Part shown: piece by piece, positions 11,001 to 20,762 of the stretch
How positions within the stretch are numbered: position 1 is the first letter of the stretch
Layout of the letters: every line of letters starts with the position of its first letter
Assembly: GCA_020026285.1 (NCBI GenBank)
Contig: JAHHQS010000041.1
Location: 1 to 26,401, forward strand
Length of the DNA: 26,401 nt
DNA from: Parabacteroides sp.
GTDB lineage: Bacteria > Bacteroidota > Bacteroidia > Bacteroidales > Tannerellaceae
Reading direction: 5' to 3'
The notes under the pieces: model-generated
Seen by the model: the letters and a program-made list of their open reading frames with translations, nothing else
The model's database searches: none
Told to the model about the DNA's origin: nothing
Made by a program: the position numbers and the translations under genes

Positions 11001-11186
11001 GTAACACTTGGTTACACAATCCCTGCAAAAGCGACTAAAAATATCTTCAACTCCATCCGTTTGTATTTTGGTGTCAAGAACCTATTTACTATTACCCCAT
11101 ACAAGGGAGCGGATCCGGAATATGAGATTTATTATGGACATCCTGGAGTCAGGAACTATACATTCGGCCTGAATTTCAACTTTTAA
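8040..11186 (+). CDS. susC: SusC-family TonB-dependent outer-membrane transporter
   Basis: This 1048-residue protein is the outer-membrane barrel that imports oligosaccharides with its SusD lid, powered by TonB-ExbBD. A signal peptide ends at about Ala21. A carboxypeptidase-D-like domain follows (about 25-98, with GKVTDEGGEPLVGVSI). The SusC junction motif TVVIGYGSMKKSDLTGAVSS starts the plug domain. The plug contains VRGGATGAAPLIILDGFP and the signature IQDIQVLKDASATSIYGSRA, ending near ITTKRG. The rest is barrel, and the last residues FGLNFNF end in Phe as expected for an outer-membrane barrel. Length is normal for SusC proteins. The start sits 16 bases after the previous stop and susD begins 11 bases after this gene ends, so they are co-transcribed. 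The substrate cannot be read from the sequence; the GH20 and GH2 partners point to a HexNAc/galactose glycan. susC is used as a family name. Confidence 0.96.
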   Translation: MKIKLYIFLLALFALPVSIWAQGKIEIQGKVTDEGGEPLVGVSILDTKSGKGSVTDAKGYYEITIADRSSELKFYMLGFAEYSARPGKSNRLDVTLQQDNLFLDETVVIGYGSMKKSDLTGAVSSVKSESLQQIATTTLSEMLKGQIAGIDFNQSSTQPGAKVNLQVRGGATGAAPLIILDGFPLTGNGVPSSGDIYGPGEREDVLDQINPEDIQDIQVLKDASATSIYGSRAAGGVILITTKRGAEDKVNVNLKASYSIQQISKRPELLSPQEYMQEVNKAQLEDYVSDKGYFPWGEKPLPSYNDLIIEFMHAHQGQPNGGFRFDPNTIKDFQGGTDWYDELTRLGGIQQYDLSVMGGSQKTKYMATLGYLDNKGITKKNDYRRFTSRVNIDQEFNKWIKGGLSIGYTLNKSDDIPLVPADANTLFSSAMVFDPTLPIKDENGKYSESTGMGYAKNPVSILETSMHTEKDNFLGSAYLELTPVKGLSIKAMAGINRKSAATSSYVPSITFEGASLGGVASKANNSQTDYLYNAVATYSNVIKKHNFTIQLGWEFQQFLSEGTNAGNSGFPYDSVQWNNLALGTAERPKVGSYASKGENMSVIGRFNYSYDNRYYLTANYRLDGSSNFAPNKQWGNFGGGALAWRISEEKWMKNAKRWMNMLKLRFGAGVTGYAGNLTGTRSYYAAGYDYYFNNKPASGIALTQLGNPDLSWESQFDLNLGIDFGFFNNRLSGSLEFYQRTIYDRIGWKNLMSYQQVNTMAYNTKRVDRTRGVDLTIQGKPFVGRKFSWDTQFTFTFYRDMTIKRDPSEVLDIYDFPTYQWNEMWTYLSDGLVRAGETIPSQPNAKAGSIKIKDVNGYLRDELGEKVFDENGRPQYLGEPDGIIDNADKVKLCNATPIPVGWTNMFKFYGFDLNIFIYAKFNTLKENDWKSYADPMTILNGSNTTTYIKDRMSFDNLDSNVPSRFYAENKGYGDYFLEPAWFIKLDNVTLGYTIPAKATKNIFNSIRLYFGVKNLFTITPYKGADPEYEIYYGHPGVRNYTFGLNFNF

Positions 11187-11197
11187 TTGAGAAAATA

Positions 11198-12682
11198 ATG
11201 AAAATGATTAACATACTTAAATATATCGGAGCGACTTTCTTGATGTTTGGATTGCTCAGTTTATCAAGTTGTACTTTGGAAAGAGAGTCTTACAACGAAA
11301 TTTACCCTGAAAATTTCTTTAAGACAGAAAGTGATGCTGATAAAGCACTCACATCACTATATGCCCCATTTACAACTTACTGGTTAGGGCTTTATTCCGC
11401 AGAGCACGTTGCTTATGTGGTTGGTTCTGAATTCACCACAGATATCCTTGACACACCTTGGACTGGATATGATATCTATCATGAGCACAGGTGGGATCCA
11501 AATGTTTGGTCTTATCCTATGGAATTATGCGAAAAGATCTATCCCAAAATTCAGTTTCTGACTCGAATCCGGTATACAGAAAAAGTTTTTGAAGGGTTGG
11601 ATATCAACGAAGATATGAAGAAACAATTTATTGCAGAAGCACAGTGTCTTTATGGTTGGCTCGGTTTCATCTTGTACGATTTATTTGGTCCTGTTCCATT
11701 AGCAACAGATGAGACGATGGAAAATCCTACAGAGATAGTCCCGTTACCACGCCTTTCTGATGAAGAATACTGTAAGATTATGTGTGATAAGTTGATATTA
11801 GCAGCTGAAAACTTGCCCGAAGAGCCTCGTGAATGGGGACGTGTGACAAAAGGTATGGCAAAGATGCTTCTTCTTAAGTTCTATATGATAAATCATAATT
11901 ACACTGATGCAGAAGTTGTAGCTAGGGAATTGGTTGCAATGGAACAAAGTGGCATATACGCTTTGGAAAAGGATTATGCTAAAGTATTCAATAAATCTAA
12001 TGCACGTAATAAAGAGATTATCATGGCAATTCCTTGTGGAGAAGAACAACCGAATTTCTGGTTGCCAGAAGTTCTTCCTAGTGATTATCCGTATCCTTCT
12101 GATGTAAAAAAATGGAATGGATATCATATGAGATGGGAATTTTATGATACATATGAAGAAGGTGACGAAAGACTGAAAACGATTATTGCAGAATATACCA
12201 ATATTTCTGGTGAACATGTTGATAGAAATTCTGCTGTCCTAGAAAAAGGTGCAATACCATTGAAAATCGGTGTGGATCCGGATGCTCGAGGAAGCAATGG
12301 AACAACAGATCAGGTGGTTTATCGATATGCCGATGTACTCTTGACATTAGCCGAGTGCATAAATATGAATAATGGAAGTCCTACACAAGAGGCGATTGAT
12401 TTGGTGAATAGGGTTCGTTCAAGAGTAAAGCTTCCAAACCTTACTTCTTCACAAACAGCATCGAAAGAAGCTTTCAATGAGGCCTTGTTGACAGAACGAG
12501 GTCATGAATTCTACTGTGAAGGACTTAGAAGACAAGACTTGATTCGTTTTGGAAAATTCACTGAATGCTCTAAATCAAATTACCCAAACAGTCAAAGTAA
12601 TGAGTTTAAGAATCGATTCCCTATTCCTCCATATTACATTTTGGAATCAAAAGGTGTCGTTACACAAAATCCGGGATATTGA
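11198..12682 (+). CDS. susD: SusD/RagB-family glycan-binding lipoprotein
   Basis: This 494-residue surface lipoprotein forms the hinged lid over the SusC barrel and binds the incoming glycan. The signal ends in lipobox LSSC (Cys25). The N-terminal SusD pattern follows (YPENFFKTESDADKALTSLY), then helical TPR-like segments. The C-terminal RagB/SusD region includes VYRYADVLLTLAECINM, LVNRVRSRVKLP, LLTERGHEFYCEGLRRQDLI and the usual end RFPIPPYYI...TQNPGY. Size and motif order are normal for the family. The start at 11198 follows susC by 11 bases; Met3 (11204) is an alternative. susD is used as a family name, not to claim starch as the substrate. Confidence 0.96.
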   Translation: MKMINILKYIGATFLMFGLLSLSSCTLERESYNEIYPENFFKTESDADKALTSLYAPFTTYWLGLYSAEHVAYVVGSEFTTDILDTPWTGYDIYHEHRWDPNVWSYPMELCEKIYPKIQFLTRIRYTEKVFEGLDINEDMKKQFIAEAQCLYGWLGFILYDLFGPVPLATDETMENPTEIVPLPRLSDEEYCKIMCDKLILAAENLPEEPREWGRVTKGMAKMLLLKFYMINHNYTDAEVVARELVAMEQSGIYALEKDYAKVFNKSNARNKEIIMAIPCGEEQPNFWLPEVLPSDYPYPSDVKKWNGYHMRWEFYDTYEEGDERLKTIIAEYTNISGEHVDRNSAVLEKGAIPLKIGVDPDARGSNGTTDQVVYRYADVLLTLAECINMNNGSPTQEAIDLVNRVRSRVKLPNLTSSQTASKEAFNEALLTERGHEFYCEGLRRQDLIRFGKFTECSKSNYPNSQSNEFKNRFPIPPYYILESKGVVTQNPGY

Positions 12683-12721
12683 TTATTCTCTATTCCGACA
12701 AATTATTTAAATATAATTTAT

Positions 12722-13963
12722 ATGAGATTTTTATCATTTAAATACGCTATAATAACACTGTTGGCAGTAATTGTTTGCAGCTGTAATGAAGATCCTGAAA
12801 AAGAAGATGTACCTTTTGTACCTGAATGGCAAGAAGGTTATTTGGATATACATCAAATCAGTACAGGAAAAGGAGATGCATCATATATGATATTTCCAGA
12901 TGGTACAACAATGCTCGTAGATGCTGGAGATATTGGTGAATATATTTGGGGGGATCAGGAACTCATGGATATAATGCCAAATGGTTCTAAGACTCCAGCA
13001 GAGTGGATTGTGAACTATATCCGTCATTTTTCTACACCATTGCCTTCTGGAAGCAAATTGGATTATGCGATGATGACTCATTTTCATGATGATCATATTG
13101 GACAAATCGGTCCAAAAGCAAAATCAGTTGATGGATTGGATTATAAATTGGCTGGAATTACTCATGTTGATTATCTTCTGACAATTGACAAATTAGTAGA
13201 TAGGGCATATCCTGAATTTCTTCCAATGACCGAGGGGAAAAATATTACACCTGGAGATTTGGTTAATTATGAAAAATGTGTTCTTGCCCGTGAGAAAAAA
13301 GGTCTACAGAATGAACGCTTTGTTGTTGGAACAAATCATCAATTCGTTCTGAAACATAATCCTGACTTATATCCTACTTTCGAAATTCGTAACGTTGTTG
13401 GAAACGGCACAGTGTGGAATCCTGATGATGAAAATAATCCTGTTGCCTTCGATGAATATGATAACTTGAATGAAAACAATTTATCATGTGGAATTCGAAT
13501 AACTTATGGCGATTTTGATTATTTCACAGGAGGTGACATTTCTGGTAGAGAAACAGCTCGAGGTGATGGAGAAACCCCAGTAGGTAATGTTATTCATGAA
13601 GTGGATGTGGTGCAATGTAATCATCATGGCTACTCAGATGCAATGAATGAAGCATTCATTAAAGCGACGCATCCTCAAGCGTTCATTATTCCGATATGGG
13701 ACTCTTTCCACCCGGAACCAGCTCCATTGGCATCTATGCTCTCCCATGATTTATACGAAGGTGATCGTGATGTTTACGCCGCAGGAATCGTAGATAACAC
13801 AAGAAAGCGTTTGGGCGCTGATGGTGCTATGATCAAGCCTGATGGTCATGTTCTGGTCCGAGTTTATCCTTCTGGTGAATTGTTTCGTATCTATGTCTTG
13901 AATAATGAGACAGATAAATATGAAATTATTTATAAATCTCCTGTTTATCGTTCAAAGAAATAA
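12722..13963 (+). CDS. ComEC-like metallo-beta-lactamase-fold lipoprotein hydrolase
   Basis: This 413-residue exported protein has a signal whose likely lipidation site is Cys21 (VCSC). The fold opens with the ComEC/Rec2-like pattern STGKGDASYMIFPDGTTMLV followed by DAGD. The metal-binding HxHxDH motif is THFHDDHIG (His120, His122, Asp124, His125). Further likely ligands are Asp272 in FTGGD and His301 in CNHHGYSD, so the active site looks complete. Known ComEC-type domains act on phosphodiester bonds, and other MBL-fold enzymes remove sulfate or hydrolyse amides or lactones. The substrate here is unknown. It is 39 bases downstream of susD and 48 bases upstream of the GH20 gene, in the same operon, so it probably acts on the imported or surface-bound glycan, for example by removing a phosphate-linked or sulfate substituent. 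That role is inference. Confidence 0.85.
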   Translation: MRFLSFKYAIITLLAVIVCSCNEDPEKEDVPFVPEWQEGYLDIHQISTGKGDASYMIFPDGTTMLVDAGDIGEYIWGDQELMDIMPNGSKTPAEWIVNYIRHFSTPLPSGSKLDYAMMTHFHDDHIGQIGPKAKSVDGLDYKLAGITHVDYLLTIDKLVDRAYPEFLPMTEGKNITPGDLVNYEKCVLAREKKGLQNERFVVGTNHQFVLKHNPDLYPTFEIRNVVGNGTVWNPDDENNPVAFDEYDNLNENNLSCGIRITYGDFDYFTGGDISGRETARGDGETPVGNVIHEVDVVQCNHHGYSDAMNEAFIKATHPQAFIIPIWDSFHPEPAPLASMLSHDLYEGDRDVYAAGIVDNTRKRLGADGAMIKPDGHVLVRVYPSGELFRIYVLNNETDKYEIIYKSPVYRSKK

Positions 13964-14011
13964 TCAGAGCTGTTTTAATCGTTGTTCTTCATGATTAATT
14001 GAAAGTTTGCT

Positions 14012-16243
14012 ATGAATATCAATAGAAAAATCACAGTTTTGCTAACTCTTCTAGCTTTAACATGCTTCTGGAGCATACATGTAGCAGCAAATAATCCTCA
14101 TTCAGAAATCTCAATTATTCCTAAGCCTGCCTCCGTCCGTATTTTGGACGAAGATCCATTTGAAATAACTGAGAGTATGCAAATATGCTACAATCCACAA
14201 TTGGAAGAGGAAGCCAATTATCTTGAAGAGACCTTAGAGTATTCCACAGGATTTCATTTTAGAATGAAATCCTGTGGAAAAATATCCAATGGTATTATAT
14301 TAGAATTGGATAAAGACAGCAAGTATTTAAAATCTAATGCTGAAGCTTATATTTTAAGTGTTGAAAAGAAACGTGTTTCAATAAAGGCCAGTTCTTCTTC
14401 GGGTATCTTCTATGGCATTCAGTCTTTCTTGCAGTTGTTACCATCTGAAATATATAATTGTAAAACACATCGGGGAATTTTATGGACGGCACCTTCTCTT
14501 CTGATTTATGATGCACCTGAGCGTCCTTGGAGAGGAATGATGATAGATGTTGCAAGATATTTCTATGATATAGATTTTCTTAAGAAATATATTGATATGA
14601 TGGCTATGTACAAAATGAATGTACTGCAACTTCATATGATAGATGACGCCGGTTGGCGACTTGAAATCAAGAAATATCCGAAATTGACAGAACAAGGAGC
14701 ATGGGCACATACTGGTACCCCAAAATCAGGAGGGTACTATACTCAGGAGGAAATTAAAGACCTCGTATCATATGCACAGATTCGTGGAGTCGAAATTATT
14801 CCTGAAATTGAATTCCCTGCACACATATTATCTGCGATTGTCGCTTATCCATGGTTGAGTTGTTCAGAAGAAGAGCTTGAATTACCGCCGTACCATTATA
14901 TTAGCAACGAATTATTATGTCTTGGTAAAGAAACAACATATAAATTTCTTGAAGATGTTATGGATGAGGTCGTAAGTTTATTTCCATCTAAATATATACA
15001 CGTTGGTGGAGATGAGGCAGTTTACACGCGATGGGAGACTTGTCCACGATGCCAAAATCTTAAAAAAGAATTAGGATTGGCAAAGACATCAGATCTGCAA
15101 AATTATCTTACCAACAGAGTCGTGAAAATGTTGGCAAGAAAAGGTCGTACCGTAGTTGGATGGGAAGAACTTGTAATGTCTGGTCCTCTTGAACGTCCTA
15201 TTGTCGGTATGATGTGGCATAATGTTCCAGATACTCTTATTGCTGCACAAACAGGAAACAAAGCCGTCATAATTCCGAATTCTCATGTGTATTTTGACAT
15301 GCCTGCTAGTTCAAGTCCAGGTGAGTTGCAAGGATCACCATGGCAAGCTCCAATATCTGTGGAAAAGGTCTACAGCATTCCCATCAATGATTATTCTGAT
15401 AAGTCAACTGTTATTGGTGTTCAAGGTGCATTTTGGGGAGATCAATTAATTCATTGGCAATATCTTCAAAATATCCCATATCTCAACGAAAATAGATCTC
15501 AGAATTATTGTGAATATCTTACTTTCCCAAGACTGTTGGCACTTTCTGAAGTTGCTTGGGGACGGGAAAAGGATCGGAACTTCGAAGATTTCCAAGAAAG
15601 ACTCAGTAAACACTATCAAAAGCTTGAACAAAAGGGGTGTAATTATCGTGTGCCTGAACCAATTATAAAAGGAATAAAGAAAGTAAATGGTGGATTTGAA
15701 TTTTCTCTGGAATGTCCTATCGAAGGTCGATTAATGCGATATACAACAGATGGAACATGTCCAAACATTCATTCTACCATATATACAGAACCTGTTGTTG
15801 TACAAAGTCCAAATGATTTCAAAGCTATTACCGTGGCTGAATCACGACATTTTTCCCTTCCGTATCGTGTTGAACCCGATTGGGAAAAATACGAAAAGTA
15901 TGGTACTCCATTGAAAGAGTGGACAAAAGATCAAATTCGACTTGAACCGGAAAGATGGATCATTGATTGTACGGGAAAAATAGTTGGAAATTATAAATAT
16001 CAAATCTCTTTCGTGCAATTTGATGGAAGAGATAAGGTATCTTTTGGAGATTTGAATTTCAAGGAAAGGGATAAGATTGTCACAACAGTACTACCACAAT
16101 CAATCGATGAAGAAAATGGAATTGTTACATATGAACTTGAATTGAAAGACTATGTATGGGTTACACACTCATTGGATGTAGAAGTGACAGGAATACAGGG
16201 AAGTGATTCTTCTGGATGCGTTTTTTATAAAAGAATAAATTAA
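14012..16243 (+). CDS. GH20 beta-N-acetylhexosaminidase
   Basis: This 743-residue exported enzyme removes terminal beta-linked GlcNAc or GalNAc by substrate-assisted catalysis. A signal peptide ends near Ala26. An N-terminal GH20b-type domain (about 33-165, with IIPKPASVRIL and SSSGIFYGIQSFLQLL) leads into the barrel (about 170-520). The barrel carries RGMMIDVARYFY, MIDDAGWRLEIKKYPKLT, IIPEIEFPAH and the catalytic pair Asp334-Glu335 in YIHVGGDEAVYTRWE. A beta-sandwich tail follows (about 560-743), with a YTTDGT-type element seen after many GH20 barrels. No lipobox is present, so it is likely periplasmic. It lies 17 bases before the GH2 gene. A perfect 17-bp inverted repeat falls within codons 77-90 in the poorly conserved N-terminal domain. 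The linkage preferred is not evident. Confidence 0.95.
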   Translation: MNINRKITVLLTLLALTCFWSIHVAANNPHSEISIIPKPASVRILDEDPFEITESMQICYNPQLEEEANYLEETLEYSTGFHFRMKSCGKISNGIILELDKDSKYLKSNAEAYILSVEKKRVSIKASSSSGIFYGIQSFLQLLPSEIYNCKTHRGILWTAPSLLIYDAPERPWRGMMIDVARYFYDIDFLKKYIDMMAMYKMNVLQLHMIDDAGWRLEIKKYPKLTEQGAWAHTGTPKSGGYYTQEEIKDLVSYAQIRGVEIIPEIEFPAHILSAIVAYPWLSCSEEELELPPYHYISNELLCLGKETTYKFLEDVMDEVVSLFPSKYIHVGGDEAVYTRWETCPRCQNLKKELGLAKTSDLQNYLTNRVVKMLARKGRTVVGWEELVMSGPLERPIVGMMWHNVPDTLIAAQTGNKAVIIPNSHVYFDMPASSSPGELQGSPWQAPISVEKVYSIPINDYSDKSTVIGVQGAFWGDQLIHWQYLQNIPYLNENRSQNYCEYLTFPRLLALSEVAWGREKDRNFEDFQERLSKHYQKLEQKGCNYRVPEPIIKGIKKVNGGFEFSLECPIEGRLMRYTTDGTCPNIHSTIYTEPVVVQSPNDFKAITVAESRHFSLPYRVEPDWEKYEKYGTPLKEWTKDQIRLEPERWIIDCTGKIVGNYKYQISFVQFDGRDKVSFGDLNFKERDKIVTTVLPQSIDEENGIVTYELELKDYVWVTHSLDVEVTGIQGSDSSGCVFYKRIN
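14242..14279. repeat. Perfect 17-bp inverted repeat inside the GH20 gene
   Basis: The left arm TTCCACAGGATTTCATT (14242-14258) is exactly complementary to the right arm 14263-14279, with a 4-base loop TTAG between. As RNA it would form a very stable hairpin about 230 bases into the GH20 reading frame; as DNA it could extrude as a cruciform. No T-run follows on either strand, so it is not an ordinary intrinsic terminator. The frame stays open through it (residues 77-90). Confidence 0.95.
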
Positions 16244-16254
16244 AATTTAAATAG

Positions 16255-19356
<3,102 letters not shown>

Positions 19357-19421
19357 AATGATTCATTTATTATTTTAGTGTGTTGATATGTCATTTAAGG
19401 CATTATTTGCCTGGTATGTTT

Positions 19422-19451
19422 AGCCGTAGTTGGTATAACTACGGCTTTTTT
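19422..19451 (+). terminator. Intrinsic terminator of the PUL operon
   Basis: AGCCGTAGTT (19422-19431) pairs perfectly with AACTACGGCT (19437-19446) around a 5-base loop GGTAT, and the stem runs into six T residues (19446-19451). It lies 66 bases after the GH2 stop codon and closes the operon. Confidence 0.93.
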
Positions 19452-19879
19452 AAATCTAGAAAGATGTTATAATCAATAGACAGTTTTCAATAAAGACTTG
19501 GAATCACCATCAGCCCAGTGAAAATTGCCAAAAATCAAGACATTTTGGCAATGTCGCAAACTGGAGTTTGGTTTGATTTTCTCTGGTTATTCGCCAAATT
19601 TACCTCTATTTGTGGGGAGATGTGTATGGGCGAGATTTAGTGACTGATTGATATGCAATAGGGGCATGCCCCTGGCGAAGTACTGAAAATCCAGCAAATC
19701 TCCGTTCTGGTTTACTAGGATGGCGGTTTGTTTTATGTCTTCTCCTTTGCGATGCCGTCCTTTGCATCCTGCCGCTGAACTCTGAAAAACCACTGAGCAT
19801 ATTGAGACCTAAAATCGTGCTGACCTCTGAGTTCTCGTTGGGCTGGGCAGGAAAAACGCTCCGAATCCAGCTCAGTTCT
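19452..19879. other. Intergenic stretch without a recognisable gene
   Basis: No intact gene is seen. A minus-strand frame at about 19587-19793 contains the protein-like phrase IKQTAILVNQNGDLLDFQYF but matches no family I know, and stops surround it. It is probably gene debris at the edge of the decayed zone. Confidence 0.4.
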
Positions 19880-20014
19880 TTCGGTTTTGTGCCTTTGCAA
19901 ACGGAATGTGGCGATATGATTGCAGTTAAGCATATCGATGTGTGGATTTATGGGCATTCCCATATGAACATTCAGACGGAAATGATTGTAGATGACCGGT
20001 ATTTCGGCCGGTTT
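19880..20014 (+). pseudogene. Chimeric remnant: metallophosphoesterase tail joined to a piece of gene X
   Basis: The frame reads HIDVWIYGHSHMNIQ, the GHxH metal-binding end of a calcineurin-like metallophosphoesterase. It then runs straight into TEMIVDDRYFGRF, which matches TEIIVEEKYFDRL in the intact unknown gene X at 20862-20900. Bases 19976-20014 and 20862-20900 agree at about 32 of 39 positions. The other metallophosphoesterase fragment (20626-20751) shares AACATTCAG up to the junction and then continues differently. This piece therefore looks like a deletion product that fused two neighbouring genes. The surrounding frame is open from about 19802 to 20101, but it is not a real gene. Confidence 0.7.
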
Positions 20015-20087
20015 CTTATAAAGTCTGGTGGGTGTGAAACTATAAAGGGATGTTTTGATAGATATCGAAGTATATCGCTAATTATCC

Positions 20088-20197
20088 ATATATGGATTTA
20101 ATAAGTAATATATTTTCCTTCACTGAAAATTAACGAAGTATGGATTATGGAGAACTTTCGGAGTCGGACATCATCGCGATATTGGGAGAGTGTTTCC
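20088..20197 (+). repeat. Diverged direct repeat of the hipB promoter and first codons, copy 1
   Basis: This block matches 22255-22364 without gaps at an offset of 2167 bases, about 87% identical by eye. It covers the upstream AT-rich region, the start codon and about 19 codons of hipB. The match to the intact copy stops just after the phrase ILGECFR. At its left edge ATCCATATATGGAT (20084-20097) is a perfect 14-base palindrome absent from copy 2. Confidence 0.85.
20140..20197 (+). pseudogene. Truncated hipB-like antitoxin gene (5' end only)
   Basis: The frame begins MDYGELSESDIIAILGECFR, clearly homologous to MGYRELSEPDIIAILGERFR of the intact HipB at 22307. After about 20 codons the similarity ends. 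The frame drifts through unrelated sequence to a stop at 20265, so the helix-turn-helix is missing. The changes fall in both silent and replacement positions, so the copy is old. Confidence 0.8.
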
Positions 20198-20429
20198 GAA
20201 AATCGGAAAGTCTTTCTTCAAACATATGTTTCAATTCAATGACGAGATTATTTACTGCTTCATGAAAAGATTACGATTTCTCAATAAGATTCTACAGAAT
20301 ATTTCGTATCTTTAAAATTCTGTTAAGCAACTGAAAAGAAACCGATGCGGAGAATTATGCTGAATACAAAACTTGCCCCTCCCCCTGAATAATCCTGGAG
20401 TTTCGGGGGCGGATATTGGGTCAGCTCAT

Positions 20430-20619
20430 TCAAGGATTCTTGCTGTCATTGGCACGAAATTGACTTTCCATCGACAGAGCTGAAAGGGAATTTTCCAACG
20501 CTTTTTTTGTATTGTTGAAATGATGAAATAATCGGGGGCCTTGCTGGAGACATATTTTACTTGAAAGGCACCATTGCGCCGATGAACAGCTTTTGGAAGT
20601 AGGCATCGCCGAAAGCAAT
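20430..20619 (-). pseudogene. Frameshifted fragment of an unrecognised protein
   Basis: Three consecutive minus-strand frames read as continuous protein-like text: FGDAYFQKLFIGAMVPF, then VKYVSSKAPDYFIISTIQ, then ALENSLSALSMESQFRANDS before a stop at 20430. One shift falls in a run of seven A residues (minus strand). This pattern suggests a decayed coding sequence, but I do not recognise the family and chance remains possible. Nothing else is evident between 20198 and 20625. Confidence 0.3.
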
Positions 20620-20625
20620 GCAAAG

Positions 20626-20751
20626 CACATTCATACGAACATTCAGGCAGAAATCGAGAGAACTGGAATTGTCAGCAGTCAGCTAGGATATATGTTCCGT
20701 GATGAGCATATTATTGGAGGCTTTGACCCAGGAAAGTTTAATGAAATATAA
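20626..20751 (+). pseudogene. C-terminal fragment of a calcineurin-like metallophosphoesterase
   Basis: The open frame reads HIHTNIQAEIERTGIVSS and then QLGYMFRDEHIIGGFDPG before its stop at 20749-20751. This is the usual end of Bacteroidota metallophosphoesterases: the last metal-binding His in GHxH, followed by a TxxVxNQLGY-type strand. The N-terminal metal-binding half is absent and nothing upstream continues it, so the gene is broken. The stop is 11 bases before the ATG of gene X, which suggests the two once formed an operon. Confidence 0.7.
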
Positions 20752-20762
20752 AAGTGAAAGAT

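Noticed and set aside
11798..12217. 139-codon minus-strand frame opposite susD
   Set aside because: It is the shadow of a strongly supported susD sequence and shows no independent signal.
19587..19793. Possible transposase fragment on the minus strand
   Set aside because: One phrase is protein-like, but there is no DDE or zinc motif, no terminal inverted repeats and no target duplication.
19802..20101. Open 99-codon plus-strand frame as a gene
   Set aside because: Its parts match two different neighbouring genes and the tail runs through the hipB leader repeat, so it is a chance-open chimera.
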